Of a stretch of DNA of 64,000 bases, positions 62,455-64,000 are shown piece after piece; the first letter of the stretch is position 1; each line of letters begins with the position of its first letter. The notes under the pieces are model-generated. The model was not told the origin of the DNA. It saw only the letters and a list, made by a program, of their open reading frames with translations, and did not search any database. A program made the position numbers and the translations under genes. Source of the stretch: Betaproteobacteria bacterium (GTDB taxonomy: Bacteria > Pseudomonadota > Gammaproteobacteria > Burkholderiales > JAEUOS01); the NCBI GenBank assembly GCA_028292405.1, contig JAQGMJ010000013.1, forward strand, positions 32,237-96,236, written 5' to 3'.

Positions 62455-63933
62455 ATGAAGCCGATCTGGATCGTAGACGACGACAAGTCCATCCGCTGGG
62501 TGCTGGAGAAGGCACTCACGCGCGAAAATATCGCCTGCAAGCTGTTTTCTTCCGCCCGCGAGGCGCTGCAGGCGCTGGAAGAGGAGGCGCCGCAAGTCCT
62601 GGTGTCCGACATCCGCATGCCCGGCGCCTCCGGCCTGGAACTGCTGCAAGCGATCAAGGAAAAGCATCCCGGCCTGCCGGTGATCATCATGACGGCTTAC
62701 TCCGACCTGGAGTCTGCCGTGGCTGCCTTCCAGGGAGGTGCTTTTGAATACCTGCCCAAACCCTTCGATGTCGAAAACGCGATCGAGCTGATCCTCCGCG
62801 CCGTCGAGGAGAGCATGCGCGAGACCGCCGCCGAAGAGACGGTGGAGGAGTCGCCGGAAATCCTCGGCGCCGCGCCCTCGATGCAGGAGGTATTCCGCGC
62901 CATCGGCCGCCTGTCGCAGTCGCATGCGACGGTGCTGATCAACGGCGAGTCGGGCTCCGGCAAGGAACTGGTGGCGCGTGCATTACATCGCCACAGCCCG
63001 CGCGCGGCCAAGGCCTTCATCGCCATCAACACCGCGGCGATTCCAAAGGACCTGCTGGAGTCCGAACTGTTCGGCCACGAGCGCGGCGCCTTCACCGGCG
63101 CGCAGACCATGCGGCGCGGCCGCTTCGAACAGGCCGAGGGCGGCACGCTCTTCCTCGACGAAATCGGTGATATGCCCTTCGACCTGCAGACCCGTTTGCT
63201 GCGCGTGCTGTCGGACGGGCATTTCTACCGCGTCGGCGGGCACAACGCCGTGAAGGCGAATGTGCGCGTGATCGCGGCGACCCACCAGGACCTGGAGCAG
63301 CGCGTGAAGGAAGGGGCCTTTCGCGAAGACCTGTTCCACCGCCTGAACGTGATTCGCCTGCGGCTGCCCGCGCTGCGCGAGCGCCTCGACGACATTCCGA
63401 TGCTGGCCCGGTACTTCCTGCAGCAAAGCGCGAAGCAGCTCGGCGTCGAGCCCAAGCGCATTTCCGATGCGGCGCTCGTGCGGCTGTCGACGTTCGGCTT
63501 TCCCGGCAACGTCCGCCAGCTCGAAAACATCTGTCACTGGCTGACGGTGATGGCGCCGGCGCAGCTGATCGAGCCCAAGGACCTGCCGCCCGAAGTGGCG
63601 CCGCATCCGGCCGAGGTGGCCCGCAGCGCCGTGCCGGCGAACGAGCCGAAAGGCGTGGAAGCGGCGCCGGCCGAGCCGGTCGCCGGCATCGCGCCGCTGG
63701 CCGTCCGGGTCGCAGGCCCGCAGGCGTGGGAGGCAGGGCTGGAAGCGGAGGCGCTGGAGCTGCTGGCCAGTGGCCGGCACGATGTGTGGGAAGCGCTGAC
63801 CAGGCGCTTCGAATCCAAGCTGATTCTCACCGCGCTGTCCATCACCCGTGGCCGCCGTTTCGAGGCCGCGCAAAAGCTCGGCATCGGCCGCAACACCATC
63901 ACTCGCAAGATCCAGGAACTGGGGCTCGAGTAA
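62455..63933 (+). CDS. glnG: Nitrogen regulation response regulator NtrC (GlnG)
   Basis: A sigma-54 enhancer-binding activator, 492 residues. The receiver domain has acidic Asp8-Asp10, phospho-acceptor Asp52 (VSDIRMPG), Thr80 and Lys102. The AAA+ domain has Walker A GESGSGKE (164-171), the sigma-54 contact loop GAFTGA (211-216), Walker B GGTLFLDEIGD and the R-finger region. An Ala/Pro/Glu-rich linker (~380-425) leads to a Fis-type helix-turn-helix (RFEAAQKLGIGRNTITRKIQELGL). It is the expected activator of the glnA promoter in this window. The remaining 67 bp to the window end show no feature. Confidence 0.97.
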   Translation: MKPIWIVDDDKSIRWVLEKALTRENIACKLFSSAREALQALEEEAPQVLVSDIRMPGASGLELLQAIKEKHPGLPVIIMTAYSDLESAVAAFQGGAFEYLPKPFDVENAIELILRAVEESMRETAAEETVEESPEILGAAPSMQEVFRAIGRLSQSHATVLINGESGSGKELVARALHRHSPRAAKAFIAINTAAIPKDLLESELFGHERGAFTGAQTMRRGRFEQAEGGTLFLDEIGDMPFDLQTRLLRVLSDGHFYRVGGHNAVKANVRVIAATHQDLEQRVKEGAFREDLFHRLNVIRLRLPALRERLDDIPMLARYFLQQSAKQLGVEPKRISDAALVRLSTFGFPGNVRQLENICHWLTVMAPAQLIEPKDLPPEVAPHPAEVARSAVPANEPKGVEAAPAEPVAGIAPLAVRVAGPQAWEAGLEAEALELLASGRHDVWEALTRRFESKLILTALSITRGRRFEAAQKLGIGRNTITRKIQELGLE

Positions 63934-64000
63934 ATCAAATACGGGTGGGCAGCCGGACGCGGAGGACGCGACGAATTCGCAGAGGACGCAAAAGAAACCG

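Overview
The window is a GC-rich, gene-dense bacterial chromosome segment carrying almost only core genes. Gene order and protein features point to a betaproteobacterium of the Burkholderiales, probably Oxalobacteraceae-like. The supporting features are gyrA-serC-pheA-hisC-tyrA-aroA-cmk-rpsA-ihfB-lapA-lapB in one run, a single-domain heptose-7-phosphate kinase (no fused HldE), Bug-type binding proteins, a DUF2486-like protein next to holC, and glnA near ntrB-ntrC. The family assignment is inference. I saw no rRNA, tRNA, CRISPR array, insertion sequence or prophage gene.

Layout. (1) 1-11.3 kb, plus strand: gyrA, then a tightly packed serine/aromatic amino acid block (serC, pheA, hisC, tyrA, aroA), cmk, rpsA and ihfB, closed by a clear terminator. 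(2) 11.4-18 kb, plus strand: lapA-lapB (LPS synthesis control), a UDP-glucose dehydrogenase, rfaE1 and hldD (ADP-heptose supply), a secreted ComEA-like protein with a Lys/Ala/Asp tail, and cysM. (3) 18-23 kb, minus strand: moxR-DUF58-transglutaminase-mltB, with overlapping starts and stops at two of the three junctions. (4) 23-29 kb: a histone-deacetylase-like amidohydrolase, DUF2486-holC, pepA, and the divergent lptF-lptG. (5) 29-32.6 kb, minus strand: a small accessory cassette (BMP-type binding protein, Fe(II)/2-oxoglutarate-type oxygenase, MarR regulator) with a double palindromic operator, then an AhpD-like protein. (6) 32.6-43.6 kb, minus strand: dnaE followed by an LPS-core-type block of two GT9 and three GT4 glycosyltransferases around msbA. 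(7) 43.7-54.6 kb: trhO, a Kef-type antiporter, a pirin, a PAS-GGDEF protein, gluQ, a CoA-binding protein, metY, a small membrane protein and an RhlE-type helicase. (8) 54.8-58 kb, minus strand: an accessory catabolic operon (Bug binding protein, MmgE/PrpD, aberrant SDR). (9) 58.2-64 kb: nitrogen control, with glnA behind a recognisable sigma-54 promoter and NtrC-type boxes, a DUF4124 envelope protein, ntrB and ntrC.

How they work together. Much of the window serves the envelope: LapA/LapB, heptose synthesis, LPS glycosyltransferases, MsbA and LptFG cover LPS synthesis, flipping and export. The nitrogen block is self-consistent, because the NtrB/NtrC pair encoded here is the expected activator of the glnA promoter seen here. 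The parts least like housekeeping are the BMP/oxygenase/MarR cassette with its operator and the Bug/MmgE/SDR operon, whose SDR lacks the usual catalytic Ser and Tyr. I do not see a strong candidate for a wholly new defence or mobile system.
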